Position numbers and translations under genes: made by a program | Notes under the pieces: model-generated | Told to the model about the DNA's origin: nothing | Databases searched by the model: none | Seen by the model: only the letters and a program-made list of their open reading frames with translations | DNA from: Taxillus chinensis | Taxonomy: Eukaryota; Streptophyta; Magnoliopsida; Santalales; Loranthaceae | Reading direction: 5' to 3' | NCBI GenBank assembly: GCA_023512835.1 | Contig: CM042084.1 | Span: 12,983,842 to 13,047,841 of the forward strand | Length of the DNA stretch: 64,000 bases | In this document: positions 24,301 through 37,115 of the stretch, one piece after another | Numbering within the stretch: the first letter of the stretch is position 1 | Layout of the letters: each line of letters opens with the position of its first letter

Positions 24301-27300
24301 AAAATAAAATAATTGATTGGAGATGGTATAAAGCATGTAACTGTTAAAGGGAAATCAATGGGGGAAACACCATATCAACCACACACCTTTACTAATCTAT
24401 CTGGTTATGTGGGTTTTTTTTTCTTCATGTTATCTCTTAAGGAACCATAACATGGGAAACAGTTGCACCCACGTTTATAAAATTTCTACCGAATTAATAT
24501 TCAACTTTTTTTTTTCAAATTGCGTCCATATATACCTTTGGGGCAGAAGTGTGGGTTAATCTCAAAATTTCAAAGGAAAATTTGAAAATAACAAAATATA
24601 CGGGTCAATAATTATGGTTTTCAAATCTTTATATATTCGGGAAAGTTATATCATCGGTCAATGGTCATTGAACTTCATGAGTGATTTTCTATTGAAATAT
24701 ACATCTTTTATTAAAAGTTACTGAATTCTTTTCTCATTAATCATAATTGGCCGCTTTATTTCTTTGACTATCAGTTTATCATATTAAAAATCTTTTAATT
24801 TAGTTTCAAAATTTATTTTTAGTTCTAATGTATACCGATAAATTAAAAAAAAAAACATACGAAATTTTAAAATAAATTCACTTTTGTCTAATCAAAACTT
24901 CAAATACTTTCTAAATTATTCTAAATTACTACATTTCTTCAATTGTACCCCAAATTGGCCAAATTCTTTCTTCCCTTTTCTTTTCCAAATTAGTTTAGAG
25001 CATAATTTAATAAATTTCCGGAGCCACAAAATATTTGAAGTATGAATTACCCCAAGGTAAGGTTAATTTGTATTTATATATGTTTTATATAAATTGGATA
25101 TAGATTGACATAGATTGGACCTAAAAGTAATGATTATGAAATAAATTGAAAATTTTTTAAAGGTTAATTGATGGTCAAGGGAATAAAGTCGCCAATTATG
25201 AACAAAAATAAAAGTCTAGTGACTTTTAATTAATAAGGAATTTAAAGTACAATCTAACCACAAATCACTCATAAAATACAGTAATCAATGACATAATTTA
25301 CTCTTTTATTCATATAGGGTCTCATCAACTCCCTCACGTACAATTTTCATTTAATTTCATGGTTTTTTTGTACTTATCTGATGCTTTGATTTGCACCATT
25401 TGTTCCTTTATGAGTTATTCCTAATCCAATTCTTCATTTTTTTCCCCCTCCCCTATATATATGGTCTCGTTTCATTCCTAGCCTTACTTTATGGTTAAGA
25501 TCTTAACCGTAATGATTTATAGTTTAATGTTTTCAATAGGTTTTACCAGTTCATCTAATCGTTTTATTATTGCTGTTGTACCATTACTTATTGCAGCCAG
25601 CCAATAGGAATCAATTCTCAACTAGAGGTACTAGATGAATTTCTTCCTTATCCTGTTTACTTTTAATATATGTTGAAATTGAAGGCAATTTGTGAACCTA
25701 TATGTATTTCAGGACAATAAACTTGAAATCATCAAATGTAAAACTCAGTTGGAGGATTTGGAGAAATGCCTTAGGTACGCCTATTTGGTTTGCATAATTA
25801 AACTTGATTATAATAAAATGTTTGATATGTTTTTTAAGATATTTTATTTAAATTATAATTTAAATAACGTTATTATTTTTAAGAATAATTTTTTATTTTT
25901 TATTTTAAAATGTATTTATTTATTTAACTCAATTTATAATTTTTTTTTAAAAAATATTTTCACTATTTATATAGATTCCGCATATTTATTTTTTATTAAT
26001 ATTCATGAGATGAATTTTATTTTTAAACTTCATAATTGAAATTATAGTTATCAGATTCTGACTAACCTAGCTTGTTGGACCAGTAACTCAGATACTAAGC
26101 CGATTTATTAATTTTGTAACTGGATCATTTCCCAAAAAAAATGAAGAAATCAAGTTGACTTTTTTGTGACCTAGCTGATTTTTTTAGAATCGGTCATTTT
26201 TTTTAAATGATAAAATATATTTTATTTTATAATATAATTTTAATATAAAATTAATGATTAATATTAATATTTTATTTTAATATTCTTTCAAATTTTATCT
26301 TATTTTCATTTTTAGTAATACATATTCAAAATAAATAGTATTATATTAAAAAAATATTTTTAATGGGTTAGCTTAAAATATTTATTTTTTATTAATATAT
26401 ATTTGTTAAATTATTAATTATATGATCATGACTAATTTGACTACTGTTGCCGATGCTAGTTGGATGGATGTCTATTTGATTTTGATAACTATGATTAAAA
26501 CTCTAATTTTAGTAAAATTTAAATTATAAACTAAAAACACAAAATAGCAAACTCACGTAATTTTCATCACAACCTCTTCCTAAAACCACACCTAAAATCG
26601 CGATAGCAAACTCATGTAATTAAGTAATTTGCACAATTCAAATTTGTTTGGAAAGGGTTTACGAAGGTGATCCTTCAGAAATCACCACGTTGTCTGAAGC
26701 TCAGCACCGAGAGCAGATCCTCTTGCAGAGTCTGAACAATGTGCGCATGCGAAAGGTGAGTCTTTCTTTCTTTTTCCCCTAAATAAATTTTATATTTGCA
26801 GTGAATGAATGTTATTAGCTGGGTTTGTTTTTTATGGGACAAATGTTTTCTTGAACAGAAAGTTTTGCTGGAAAAGTACAATGGTTCTGTGGCAAACGCG
26901 ACCCCTCATGTATGTTGTTACCATTGTCTGTGTATTTTGAGATATTTGGTTGAATTATTTCTGTAATTCCAAATGGTTGAAGTTTACATCAAAGTCGCCG
27001 TGTTTAATTAATTTGACTGACCATACACAGCTGCTGCCTCCCGGTGCTACAAACTTGGTAGGAGCCGCCGCTGCCGCCGCCGCCGGAAGTGGTAATACTA
27101 TACTCCGTTGGCCACCGGCAGGGACAGTACCGCAACTACTGGACCCACAAGTTGAGATTCTCAACTTTTTGAGATCCAATGGCTTTCACCTACCCAAGTA
27201 CAATACGTACTGTTGACACGTCGTATACCTGTTGCAGTGAATAATTAAATTGTGAATTAAATGATCTGATTTTAGTGAAATAACTTCTTCTTCTTCTTCA

Positions 27301-27526
27301 TTTTTGCTCCAGTGCGGGTGAAGCGTACACACTGCCAACCTCTTCTACCCCCCGTCATGCACGCAATAATATGCATCCGGACAATTATTACCAGAATTTG
27401 ACACCTTGCAGCGGTATTGGGGACGATGAGGGTGACAACAGCCAGTGCGCCGAGTTCGGACAAGTCATGGAAAACCATCTATGTCCGTGGACTACTGAAA
27501 TATTGTACCCAACAGGCTACGAGTAA
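21386..27526 (+). CDS. AGL104: MIKC*-type MADS-box transcription factor (AGL66/67/104 group)
   Basis: Ten exons: 21386-21573, 21678-21734, 21849-21864, 21982-22046, 25597-25627, 25713-25774, 26656-26755, 26859-26909, 27031-27197, 27313-27526. All junctions are GT-AG and in phase, giving 316 residues. Residues 1-60 are the MADS domain ([20 protein letters not shown]..., with [19 protein letters not shown]). A long multi-exon I region follows with [10 protein letters not shown] and INSQLE. Next come a K-like coiled segment ([28 protein letters not shown], about 120-175) and a variable C-terminus with an alanine tract. The many small I-region exons are typical of MIKC* genes. Members bind CArG-like sites as heterodimers and direct late pollen gene expression. 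The 16-nt exon 3 is inferred from phase and from the restored LQNQQYLRT. The 3.5-kb fourth intron holds a solo LTR. Group assignment is from motif memory; a rice MADS62/63/68-like orthologue is also possible. Confidence 0.92.
21849..21864 (+). other. 16-nt microexon of the MADS-box gene
   Basis: Flanked by AAAG and GTATAT. It encodes the last base of an Arg codon plus L-Q-N-Q-Q. Without it exon 2 (ending in phase 2) cannot join the [12 protein letters not shown] exon, which must be entered in phase 0. With it the frame runs open through the whole gene and gives the expected GG-x-(I/L)QN-x-x-YL sequence of this subgroup. Confidence 0.78.
22332..22710 (-). mobile_element. 369-bp solo LTR in MADS-box intron 4
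   Basis: The element occupies 22337-22705. On the minus strand it starts TGTTGGAGTATGTGG and ends TTTTACA; on the plus strand TGTAAAACTAGG...CTCCAACA. GCAAT at 22332-22336 and GCAAT at 22706-22710 are the 5-bp target-site duplication. The inner ATTTACGTGGTTCC...CACGGG motif is common to many plant Copia-type LTRs. It is inserted antisense to the host gene. Confidence 0.9.
22711..25596. other. remainder of MADS-box intron 4
   Basis: AT-rich intron with a TA/TATG microsatellite (23171-23211) and a CACC/CCACC-rich stretch (23460-23600) that opens a short meaningless frame. No nested gene was found. Confidence 0.65.
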
Positions 27527-28659
27527 CTGTTCTCTGACGTTGAGGGCTGAGAGATGGGTGCTACTTCGCATCCCTCCAAGTCATGTCAAGTTCATTTTGA
27601 CTATCTATTATTACTATATTAACTATTTATCAGAGTATCAGACTAAATAATAATAATAATGTACTTGTATTCATTCGGAGATCAGAAGGCATCCTATTAT
27701 TGAAGTGAAGACTGCAGATATATATACATATACATGCATATGGATCATAAGTACATTTAATTAACGGCTGGAGATAGGAAGCACTTGTGTGCAGTTGAGG
27801 TCCCGAGCATTCCTGGAAGTGTGTTAATTTGTCGCAATTCACGCTATGAAGGTGGGTCTCGCATTATTTATAGATGCAGCCATGCAGGCCGATGGTAATT
27901 AATGTGTTATATATCTAGCCTTCAGAAAAGGGAAGGAAAGTGGCAAAAGAAGTTTTATTATCATGCCTTATCACTGTTAATTTGAGTTTTTACTGATTTG
28001 AATGGTTTTGTTATGTGCCACTCATTTGATCTCGAGGTCAGACGGTTAAGGCATGATAATAGAACTTATTTTAAATACCACTGACAATTAATGTTTAGAA
28101 TGCAATCACAATTGATGAAGCAAAAAAATTGGGGTGGCAGGTGCCAATGTCAAACTGCACTTGCTGGCTCCACCGTGCGGATGCTCTTGTTACCTAGATG
28201 GTTTAATTTTGTTTTCTACTGCTTGATCCACCAATTGCGTATTTGCTATATACAAAAAATAGAAGACCGCAAAACACCGATGCCCAATTGGGTTAGTATT
28301 GTCCCCCGTGTCCAAGGGAAAAGAAGTCAAAACCCTGTGTAACAAGAAGCAGACTTAAAAAATGCGGCAACGTGCGAATTAATGTAACAATATATGCTTT
28401 GTGGTCTTATAATGTTTTAAAAGGTGACATTTTTTTTCTTTTCTTACTGCAGAATAATTTTTGACAATCTCTCACGATGTCTAATTTCAATATATCTTCA
28501 CCTATTGAAGTAGTTCTTTCTAGTCAAACTATTCTTAAAAATCATTTAAAGTTTCATATAACTTGTAGTTGTTTTAATTTAATAAGTTAGCTGAACTCTT
28601 ATTTTACAAGTATTAACACTTATTATTCAATAATAATCGAATGAAATGATAATAAAGTA

Positions 28660-29575
28660 TTAGTCAAGTATATTTATACACTTATGTACTATTATTGTGC
28701 CACACATTCATTTATTTGTTAAAACCCATTTATGTCAATAAACCTTATAAACAGATTAACTCTTTGTTGGCTTTTGTTACTACTACGTATTTTATCTCTC
28801 TTGCATAGATAAAATCACAATTTTCTGTAAATTAATAAATGCAACTAACTATTGTAGTTCCTAAAATGAACACATATCTTATAGTGTTTCTACTGGAGTT
28901 TATTTTTCAAGCAAAATTAGCATCAACATAACCTAACAAGTTTAATTCACCTTTTTTGAAACATATATATTTTTAAGCCATATACATCATTTAAGTTTTC
29001 ATTTTATAGTTTCCTGATTTTATTTTGTGAATCAAACATAAATCTTTTTACTTCTCTCATCACATAAGCAATATCTGATCTCGAGTATACCATAACATAC
29101 ATCAAACTTTTAATAACATAGGCATATGAAATCTTAGCCATGTAGTTTTTCTCTTTGTTTGTCTTTGGACATTGTTTGTTTAACAACTTGAAGTGATTTA
29201 GCTTGAGGTGTTCTAATTAATAGGCTTGGCATCACTCATGTTAAATCTTTACAAGATATTGCAAATGTATTCTGCTTTAGATAATTATAAAGTATACTTT
29301 TCTTTCTACCTTCGATGATCCTTATTTGAAGTATTTATTTTGCTACACCTAAGTCATTTATTTCAAATTCACCAGACAGTTGCCTCTTCAACTAGTTAAT
29401 CTCATTTATATTTGCTCATGTTATTTACATGTCATCAACATAAAGTAATAAAATAAAAAAACTGAAATCAATCTTCTTAACGTAGTTAATCTCATTTATA
29501 TTTGCTCATGTTATTTACATGTCATCAACATAAAGTAATAAAATAAAAAAACTGAAATCAATCTTCTTAACGTAA
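28660..29575 (-). mobile_element. Copia reverse transcriptase / RNase H relic
   Basis: Read on the minus strand with stops and shifts ignored: the RT active-site LYVDDM near 29440-29430; then a segment like QLKRQLSGEFEINDLGVAKQ; then SYAYVIKSLMYVMVYSRSDI (29135-29075); then the RNase H start LGYVDANFA and SSRNTIRYVFILGTTIVSC (28950-28850). It ends in TKANKELICL. The order and motifs are those of Ty1/Copia pol. Several in-frame stops show it is dead. Confidence 0.82.
29393..29574. repeat. exact 90-bp tandem duplication within the Copia relic
   Basis: TAGTTAATCTCATTTATATT starts at 29393 and again at 29483. The two 90-bp units appear identical. It duplicates the YVDD-coding part of the dead RT. 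Confidence 0.93.
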
Positions 29576-30384
29576 CCACATTAGTTAGCCCTATATCTAA
29601 TCTCTCTCTCCAATGCCCCCCTCCTGGTCTCTTCTTCTCTCTAACAAACCCTGCACGATAGTTGAAGATGACTTCAGCAACAATCAAAAGGGTAAAGCTG
29701 TAAAATTAAATTGCTTATAATGACTCAATTCCAGGGGAACCAAGAGAATCAACTTTATCCTAATCAAGGTAATCTTATTTCCACGGTAATAGATCATTCA
29801 TCTTTCTTGTTTGTACCAAACATGGGAATGATAATGAAATTGATTTCGTTTTATTCCATTTCTACCTACCAAATATGCTATAAAAGGCAAATTGGGATCA
29901 AGAAAGTGGTTGTCATGAATTAATATCATATGTAATACTCGTAATAATTAAATTGCTTTCAATAGTTCAAATGATAATTTTATTTAATATTGTAATACTA
30001 TTATAATGATTTTTTTATTGTAACACTCACCGTAACGAATTAAATTTAAATAAAACTATAATCTAGACATTGAAAAAAATTGAATGACCTAGGTTAAATA
30101 TTACACCTTATATAATATAAAAAATATGACATGAGATGTCATATGTTTTCACTTAGATATGCAGTATAATTGTGTGTATATGTGCGGGCGTGTTTTCAGC
30201 ATTCATAATTGTTGTTACAAAAACAAAACCAAATTATCGTTACAAAAACAAAAGCAAAAGGATTACAAACATGAGTCGCACGCAGGGCTATAAAAAATAG
30301 TCATCCTCCTGATAGGCTTATCAGAATCAACTGTTTTTGCAAAGGTAAATTAATTCGTGTCCGGGTCGAAAACGGATGGGGCGC

Positions 30385-30388
<4 letters not shown>

Positions 30389-30434
<46 letters not shown>

Positions 30435-30469
30435 TGGGGTTTTTTTTTTTTTTTGGGGGGTTTGGGGGG

Positions 30470-30568
<99 letters not shown>

Positions 30569-30598
30569 TTTTTTTTTTTTCTCGGAAGTTTTTTTTTT
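30389..30598. repeat. poly-G / poly-T block
   Basis: A G run of about 43 bases followed by T runs of up to about 40. It makes artefactual poly-Gly, poly-Phe and poly-Lys frames. Confidence 0.9.
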
Positions 30599-31812
30599 GG
30601 TGGTGGGGGACAAAAGAGGTTGTTATGCGTTGTCTGGCGGATACATCAACCATAACCGGGAAATACAACGTTGTCAACCATGGAAAATACAACTTTTGGG
30701 GGTGCGGTGCGGGGTGGATGAAGTTACTAAACCTCGAGACCCACGCGACGTGGAACAACCCGATTCAGTGCCTAATAAGGTTCGCCATCTACGCGGATCC
30801 CCACTTCGCAAACCAACGTGTGACGTACGTCTATTTGTATTTTGGTCCCATATGTAGTGCTCCACCACCCCATGACATTTTCTTGCTTCCAAAGAAAAAA
30901 AAATTATTACAAATATCATAACAATAACTTTAGCACGTTAAGTTTTTTTTTTTTAAACCAGATTATGGAACACAGATTTTAATTTTCTTGTGTTAGACCA
31001 AACACTAAGAAAGTGTCGTGCTAGAAAACTATTTAACATTTTTTTCAAATATTTTTTAAATTTCAACCTAAAAGAATCTCCAATAAGTAAAGCAAAAATT
31101 AGCTTAAAATCTATAAAATATTTCTCCAGTGCTACAACTATATAGTAGCATAAGCTAGGTTCAACAAAAAATTGAATCAAATTTAATTAAAAATTATATA
31201 TAAGTTTAGTTAATGTTGTCACGAATGGACTCATCTAAAATTTTAACATGTCTTTCATGCTAGACACATGACATCTATGTAAGTAAGGAAGAAAATAAAA
31301 CAATTGTAGCAGTATGATTAGTTAAAGTGATAAAACGATAAATTTAACTTTAACTAATAAATTTTAAATAATACCCATTAAAGATGCTATGAGAGCATTA
31401 ACATTAGATTAGCTATTACCATGTTTAAATGTATAGTCCATAAATAAATATATGAAAAATATAATTGCATTAAACTCATTAAAAGCCAAAAAAATAAAAT
31501 TTTGAGATATATTGATTTTGTTGAATTCTTTAAATTTAAAGAGTTACTTTATATTCATAAAATATTTATTTTAATATTTTATTTTTTATCAAAATTATTT
31601 TTTTTATTTTTTTTAATATATAATATATTATTATGTTTATAAATTGAATATGAGTGTATGAATATATAAAATTATTTTAGAGTTATAATTAGAGAGGTCA
31701 AATACTAATACTCAAAATATCCAGAAATGTAGCCAATGAATGAGACGGCCGCGAACCAGCATTGGCCAAAAAAAACGTCAGGTCCCTCCAGAAAAATTGG
31801 TGACATTGGGTT

Positions 31813-31827
31813 TTTAGCGCGCCCAAA
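31813..31827 (+). promoter_or_regulatory. imperfect E2F-like site upstream of cyclin copy 1
   Basis: TTTAGCGCGCCCAAA, about 200 bp upstream of the start codon, is close to the E2F consensus TTTSSCGC on either strand but not a perfect match. A second TTAGCGC-like site (AAAAGCGCTAAT) lies at 31881-31892. Family knowledge: A3 cyclins are G1/S genes and often E2F-regulated. Confidence 0.4.
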
Positions 31828-31835
31828 AACGAAAA

Positions 31836-31867
<32 letters not shown>

Positions 31868-32023
31868 CCGAATCCAACCAAAAAGCGCTAATGAAACAAA
31901 TTAATTCCCCCTCATTCCCCGACAATAGAAAGCCCCCACCTCTCTCCCCCCCTCCCTCTGTCGTCCCTCATATCCTCGTCTCCGACGAAACCCTAACCCT
32001 AGCTTGCGGCGGCGGCGGAGGCG

Positions 32024-34038
32024 ATGGCAGATAAGGAGAACTGCATGCGCGTCACCCGCTTGGCGAAGAAGAGGGCTGCGTCTGCCATGGCCCAGCAGCC
32101 ACAGCTCCACGCCCCTCCCGCCAAGAGGAGGGTCGTCTTGGGGGAGCTTCTGCCCTTGTCCAATGTCGCGGTTCCGTCGGAGAATTCGAAGCGCGCATCG
32201 AAGAGGAAGGGCAAGAGAGCCGCCGTAGAGGTCGCGGCGGTGACCCAACCCCACGACGCTGGTGAGGTCGAACCCGACGATCCACAGATGTGCAGGGCTT
32301 ACGTTTCCGACGTCTACGAGTATCTTCACCACATGGAGGTATGCGTCTCTCCGTACTTGGGATTTTGTGAATTTGTGTGTGTATCGGTTGATTTCCTCTG
32401 CTTGGTTATTAGACTTCAGAAGTGGAGTGTCATTTAAGTCCTCTTGCTTAGCAATTTTCTATACTAGCATCTGTTGATTTCATTTTCTCTTTAATGGAAT
32501 TTGGGCTTAATTTGATCACAGGTGTTTGGGGCGTAGGGTAATGACTGTTTTTATTTTTATTTTTACTTTACAAATTAATTTGAAACTTTGGGTCTTGGAA
32601 TCGAGGCTAATATTCAACGGGGATGTTGTTCAGAAGGAGTCCAAGAGAAGGCCATTGCCAGATTACATAGAGAAGGTTCAGAAGGGCGTGACTGTTACTA
32701 TGAGAGGAGTGTTAGTAGACTGGTTGGTAGAGGCTGCAGAGGAATACAAGCTTGGTCCGGACACCCTCTATCTTACAATTTCCTACATTGACAGGTTCCT
32801 ATCTTTGAATGCTGTTAGCCGGCAGAGGCTACAGCTGCTGGGTGTGGCTTCAATGCTCATTGCCTCGTAAGCATCATTTAAGTCCATTTTTATAGTTATT
32901 TTTGCATTTGTTACAAGTTTGATTATCATTGTGTGATCAATAGGAAGTATGAAGAGATTAAACCTCCACATGTTGATGATCTTTGTTACATAACAGATAA
33001 CACTTACACAAAGGAACAGGTGATTGTGTGTGTGCGTGTGTCTATATATAGAAATAATATAACGTAATTGGAAAACATTTTTCTGTCGACTCCCTATGCT
33101 GAAAGTGTTTTCTGTTGAACCTGAAGGTTGTGATGATGGAAGCTGATGTGCTGAATTCCCTCAACTTTGAAATGGGAAATCCAACAGTTAAGACTTTTCT
33201 CAGGTAGTAACACTTTTAAGTGTGCTTTTGTGTCATGTTTTGTGGGTGTCTGCTTAAGACTTTTAACACTTTTTAACTGTTTTGTGGGAAATCCAAAAGT
33301 TAAGACTTAACTGGAATTTATCTTTAGTCTGCTTCTAACCGTATCATCCCCTCATTTCATTGAGTTTTGCAGAAGGTTTGTCAATGTTGCCCAGGAGACC
33401 TTTAAGGTAAGATGATCTGCACTCTGTATGCTTATGGCCTTTGTTTTCCTGTATCAATTATGACATAAAGTGATGAATTGTATTATCATTTTTCCTATTG
33501 CAGACTCCAGATCTAAAACTGGAATTCTTGGCTTACTATCTTTCAGAGCTAAGTTTGCTGGACTATGCTTTCGTGAAGTTCTTACCTTCCTTGGTAGCTG
33601 CGTCTGTCATATTCCTGTCTAGGTTTACCCTCCAACCAAAGCTGCGTCCTTGGGTAAAATTATCTTTTCATCATATTTACTACTCCAAGGTCCCCGATTC
33701 TTATAGCAATGGCTAACTTTCGAATTTCTTGCAGTGTTCTCGTCTACAATGCTACTCAGGATATAAACCATCAGACCTAAAAGAATGTGTTCTAATTATG
33801 CAAGATCTACAATTGAGTAAAAGAGAAAGCGCTTTACAAGCTGTACGAGAAAAGTACAAGCAACACAAGGCATGCCATTTTTTTCTTTTTGAATTTGATT
33901 TACTACCTGTTTATATATCACCTTATTTCGTCAGATTAACTTCTTTTTTTTCCACTTTTTTTTTTGGGACAGTTCAAGTGTGTTGCAACCCTATCTTCTA
34001 ATCCTGAGATTCCCGCTTCTTATTTTGAGGATGTTTAG
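32024..34038 (+). CDS. CYCA3: A3-type cyclin, copy 1
   Basis: Eight exons: 32024-32338, 32634-32866, 32944-33019, 33127-33203, 33373-33406, 33504-33653, 33735-33869, 33973-34038. They give 361 residues, the usual CYCA3 length, with every junction in phase. The N-terminus has a KEN box (residues 4-6) and a destruction-box-like RVVLGELLP (36-44), both consistent with APC/C turnover. The cyclin core begins with [12 protein letters not shown] and [26 protein letters not shown] and the second fold ([19 protein letters not shown]) follow. A-type cyclins activate CDKA in the nucleus; the A3 group peaks at G1/S. The last intron has a GC donor (AAG|GCATGC) where the sister copy has GT. Copy 2 lies 3 kb downstream in the same orientation. 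Confidence 0.95.
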
Positions 34039-35220
34039 CATCCTTTTAAGTGCACTGGATTCGAAACATTTTTGCCATAGATGCAGGCCAAACAATGGCC
34101 CTCCTTGATTGCGATTGAAGCTTTCCTTCAAATGGTTGAGTTTTGGGCGATCAGCACAACCATAAAGCCTCTGGAAAGGCTTGTAATACTGTCTTGAGCT
34201 CTGCAGGCTTGTGTTTTTTCTTCGGTCTTTGTTCTGTAGCAGCAGCCAAAGTTATGGCCATGAAGACCTGACTGGAAGCTGTAATTTGGGTCTGCATGCA
34301 AATGGAGGATTTATGTACAGCAATTTTTTCTGCGATTGGCCGACTGCGTGGCCTTTGGCTGTTGTTGGAGTTGGGTTAGCCTTGACAGATCTTCACCAAG
34401 CCCAAAACTTTCAGTCATCTGTGTAATGATGCTGTGGTACTCACCTCGTGTGTTTGGGTTCATTTTGCTGATTGAGTTTTGCGTCGAGGTTATACATGTT
34501 AGTTAAGATGCTAGTTTTAGGTGTTAGGCGAACATATAGCTGTGCAGGTTCATAGTCTCTGTCTGAACTCTGAAGGAGTTCAGAAAGCTGCTGCACAGGT
34601 GTGCATGTAGCTACTGGTGTGGAAAGATTTTACCACCCAAATATGTAAGTGGTGTGTTACGTTTGTAAATTCCTTGATAACTGTATTTATTTGAATTATT
34701 AATCGTGTATTATGTGGCTTTATTATGTGGCTTTTTTCATGTCTCATGCCCTTGGTTTCGTGTATTAAGAGAGCACGCCCTTCCTAACGAATAAAATTGG
34801 TAGGGTTCTCTACTCATTTGACAACAATTGTTCAAAGTTTACTTCGGCCTAAAATGGTCGAGTTGGTGAAATTGTCCACTTTATTCTCCAATAATGTATC
34901 TACATCCTTTGTTTTACTAGGAAAAAAATATGGGGTGATGACACATGAAAGCCTTAAAATGGAACTAAAATTGTCGTCTCTGGGCCCCCGTTCGCCAACC
35001 ACGTTCGTCGCGTAAGTCCTTATTTTCATTTTTGTTGCGATTTTTTTTTTAAAATGCATTGCAAGGCCATAATTTGCCCATAATAAAACATTCAAAAAAT
35101 TAGCCATGCTATATATTATGAGTGGAGTTTAATTGGCCAATGAAATATTGTTATACCCGGTGTGCACGTGTGAATATAATTTAACAAATCTCCCCTTCAG
35201 AGAGAACAGAAGCTGTCCAC

Positions 35221-35248
35221 TTTGACTCCTTTTAAAAAAGGAGTCAAA
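35221..35248. repeat. perfect inverted repeat TTTGACTCCTTTT / AAAAGGAGTCAAA
   Basis: Thirteen-base arms around two bases. Each arm carries TTGAC, the W-box core, so the site shows it on both strands. It could extrude as a hairpin. No gene start is adjacent. Confidence 0.75.
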
Positions 35249-36963
35249 TTACACAAAAGAATTGCATAAATTATTTTAGAAAAATTACATTTACGAACTA
35301 TATTTAAATTATGAATAAATTTTCTTTTTCTATATCATTTCATCATTAATAAAATAATAAAAGATATTTTGTCAAAATATAGTAAATATAGCTAGGGTGG
35401 AATTAATCTATTATCATGTGTATGTGGGGTTCTCTAGCGGGATTGATAAATAAAATTTTATCTGTCTATCTCGCTATTGCTATTTATTGCATATGTTTAT
35501 AGGAACCGTTTAAGCTCAAATCAAATTTTTAAATCATTTTTGATTAAAAATTATCAAAAATAATTTAATTTTATAATAATAAATATAATGACAAATTTCA
35601 TAAACAATAACTATAAAATAATTAAATAATAACCTTTAAAATAATAATTGTTTCATAAAATAATTATTGCTTCCTATTCCCGTTGTCGCCTGGGAGGAAA
35701 AGTTAAGTTTTAAAATCGCACTTTGCCCTCGACTAACTAAGCAAAGTAACTCGTCCTACATATTGAGAGTGAGACGGACAGTGGGTGTAAATATCCGTGA
35801 CCCACCTCTAGTGAAAAAATAACTTTTAAATCTACAATCAACTTAGATAAATTAGTCATGAATTTTTTTAAAATATAAAATTATAAAAAATATTAAAAGA
35901 TCATAGTGTAAATCAGCAAATGGGTTTTATTTTATTTTATTTGTCTAATAGTTTTGGAAAATTTTGAAAACTATCTAGCACTAGCATATGCTATTTGAGG
36001 GGATTCATGGATCTTCCTTTGATTTATAATTATTTAAAAATAAAAAAAAAAAGGTATCAAGGTCACGCTTCCTTTTTTAATATACGAGTACATTAAATAG
36101 TTTAATAACACACTCAAAAGAACAAAAACGCAGCTTATTTAACTTCTCTGACTTATAATTTTATATGGTACTCTTTATTAGGGAGTTGGCTGACCCCAAA
36201 ATTTACACATGAGAAAACAAATTCCCTCCTGAGGCGAACCGTTTTTGTCTGGGCACCGCCCAATTTATTTCATGTGTATATTGAATAAATGTTTGTGTGA
36301 TCCATTTTTCGTATTATTATAAAATTGTGATTGATTGTATAGTTATGATTTCTTTTTCCTATCTAACCCCAATTGCACTTGGTCATATATATATTAAGGA
36401 TGGGGCGGCCACTATTGATTATTTGATCAAATTGTATTTATTATTATCGGGTGACATAACTGCCTGTTCCTTCTTCCTACGGTGTTGGACTTGGAAGGGT
36501 GTAGTAAGTAACGCAGGTGATTGCTAAATTTGTGATTCACGGTGTTGTACTAATTAATAACGTTAACGCAGCGGCTATTGTACACCACCTTTGCTACAAT
36601 CAATACGATAACGTTACTTGTTTTTTAATATTTAAAGTTGCCGGTGACAAATAAATAAACAAACATTGTGGGGGGCTGTTTTGCGTTACCGTTATTATGC
36701 AAAGAAGAACAAACTCATAGTCCACACTGGAGGACCAAGTTAAGGTATGCTGTTTTGCGTTACATATATGGAAACTAGGGACTGAGTCAATTAAAAAAAA
36801 AATTGTAAAAAAGCAATCATCATCCATCATTCAATTTCAACAATGCCGCTGGTACACCGTCTAAATTCATGTATGATGTATCATTATTGAATTTATGAAT
36901 TATATATTAATTAATTAATTAATTAATTGAATAAAATTTCAAATTTCGAACGCTAATTAATCA

Positions 36964-36971
36964 GCGCGAAA
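36964..36971 (-). promoter_or_regulatory. perfect E2F site upstream of cyclin copy 2
   Basis: GCGCGAAA, i.e. TTTCGCGC on the minus strand, an exact match to the E2F/DP consensus. It is 145 bp upstream of the start codon. This fits G1/S control of CYCA3 genes. Confidence 0.6.
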
Positions 36972-37115
36972 GGTGAAATTTTCGAAAAGACAGAAGTGGC
37001 GGTAACCTTCGCCGCATCGCATCAGTCTGAGGCCACTGCAAAGTACAAAGAGACGACCCTCCCTCTCTGATCCGATCGCTGGAGCTCGGAGGCGACGACA
37101 GCGACTCAGCGAGCA

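Larger units (their letters stand above)
27527..32023. other. intergenic region between MADS-box and cyclin genes
   Basis: Contains the 3' flank of the MADS gene, a minus-strand Copia pol relic (28660-29575), a poly-G/poly-T block (30389-30598), and the cyclin promoter. The GC-richer segment 30600-30880 next to the block has no recognisable coding content. Confidence 0.65.
34039..37115. other. intergenic region between the two cyclins
   Basis: AT-rich; no gene seen. It holds the 3' flank of copy 1, a perfect 28-bp inverted repeat (35221-35248), a TTAA repeat (36905-36928), and the promoter of copy 2. Confidence 0.65.

Noticed and set aside
25692..26039. 115-residue frame
   Set aside because: It is MADS exon 6 read through its 5' splice site into an AT-rich intron.
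30327..30921. Poly-Lys / poly-Phe frames with ordinary-looking tails
   Set aside because: The homopolymer joins unrelated flanks; the tails show no recognisable domain.
31213..31900. Possible additional promoter elements for cyclin copy 1 beyond the E2F-like motif
   Set aside because: Only generic AT-rich sequence and a poly-A tract; nothing specific enough to list.
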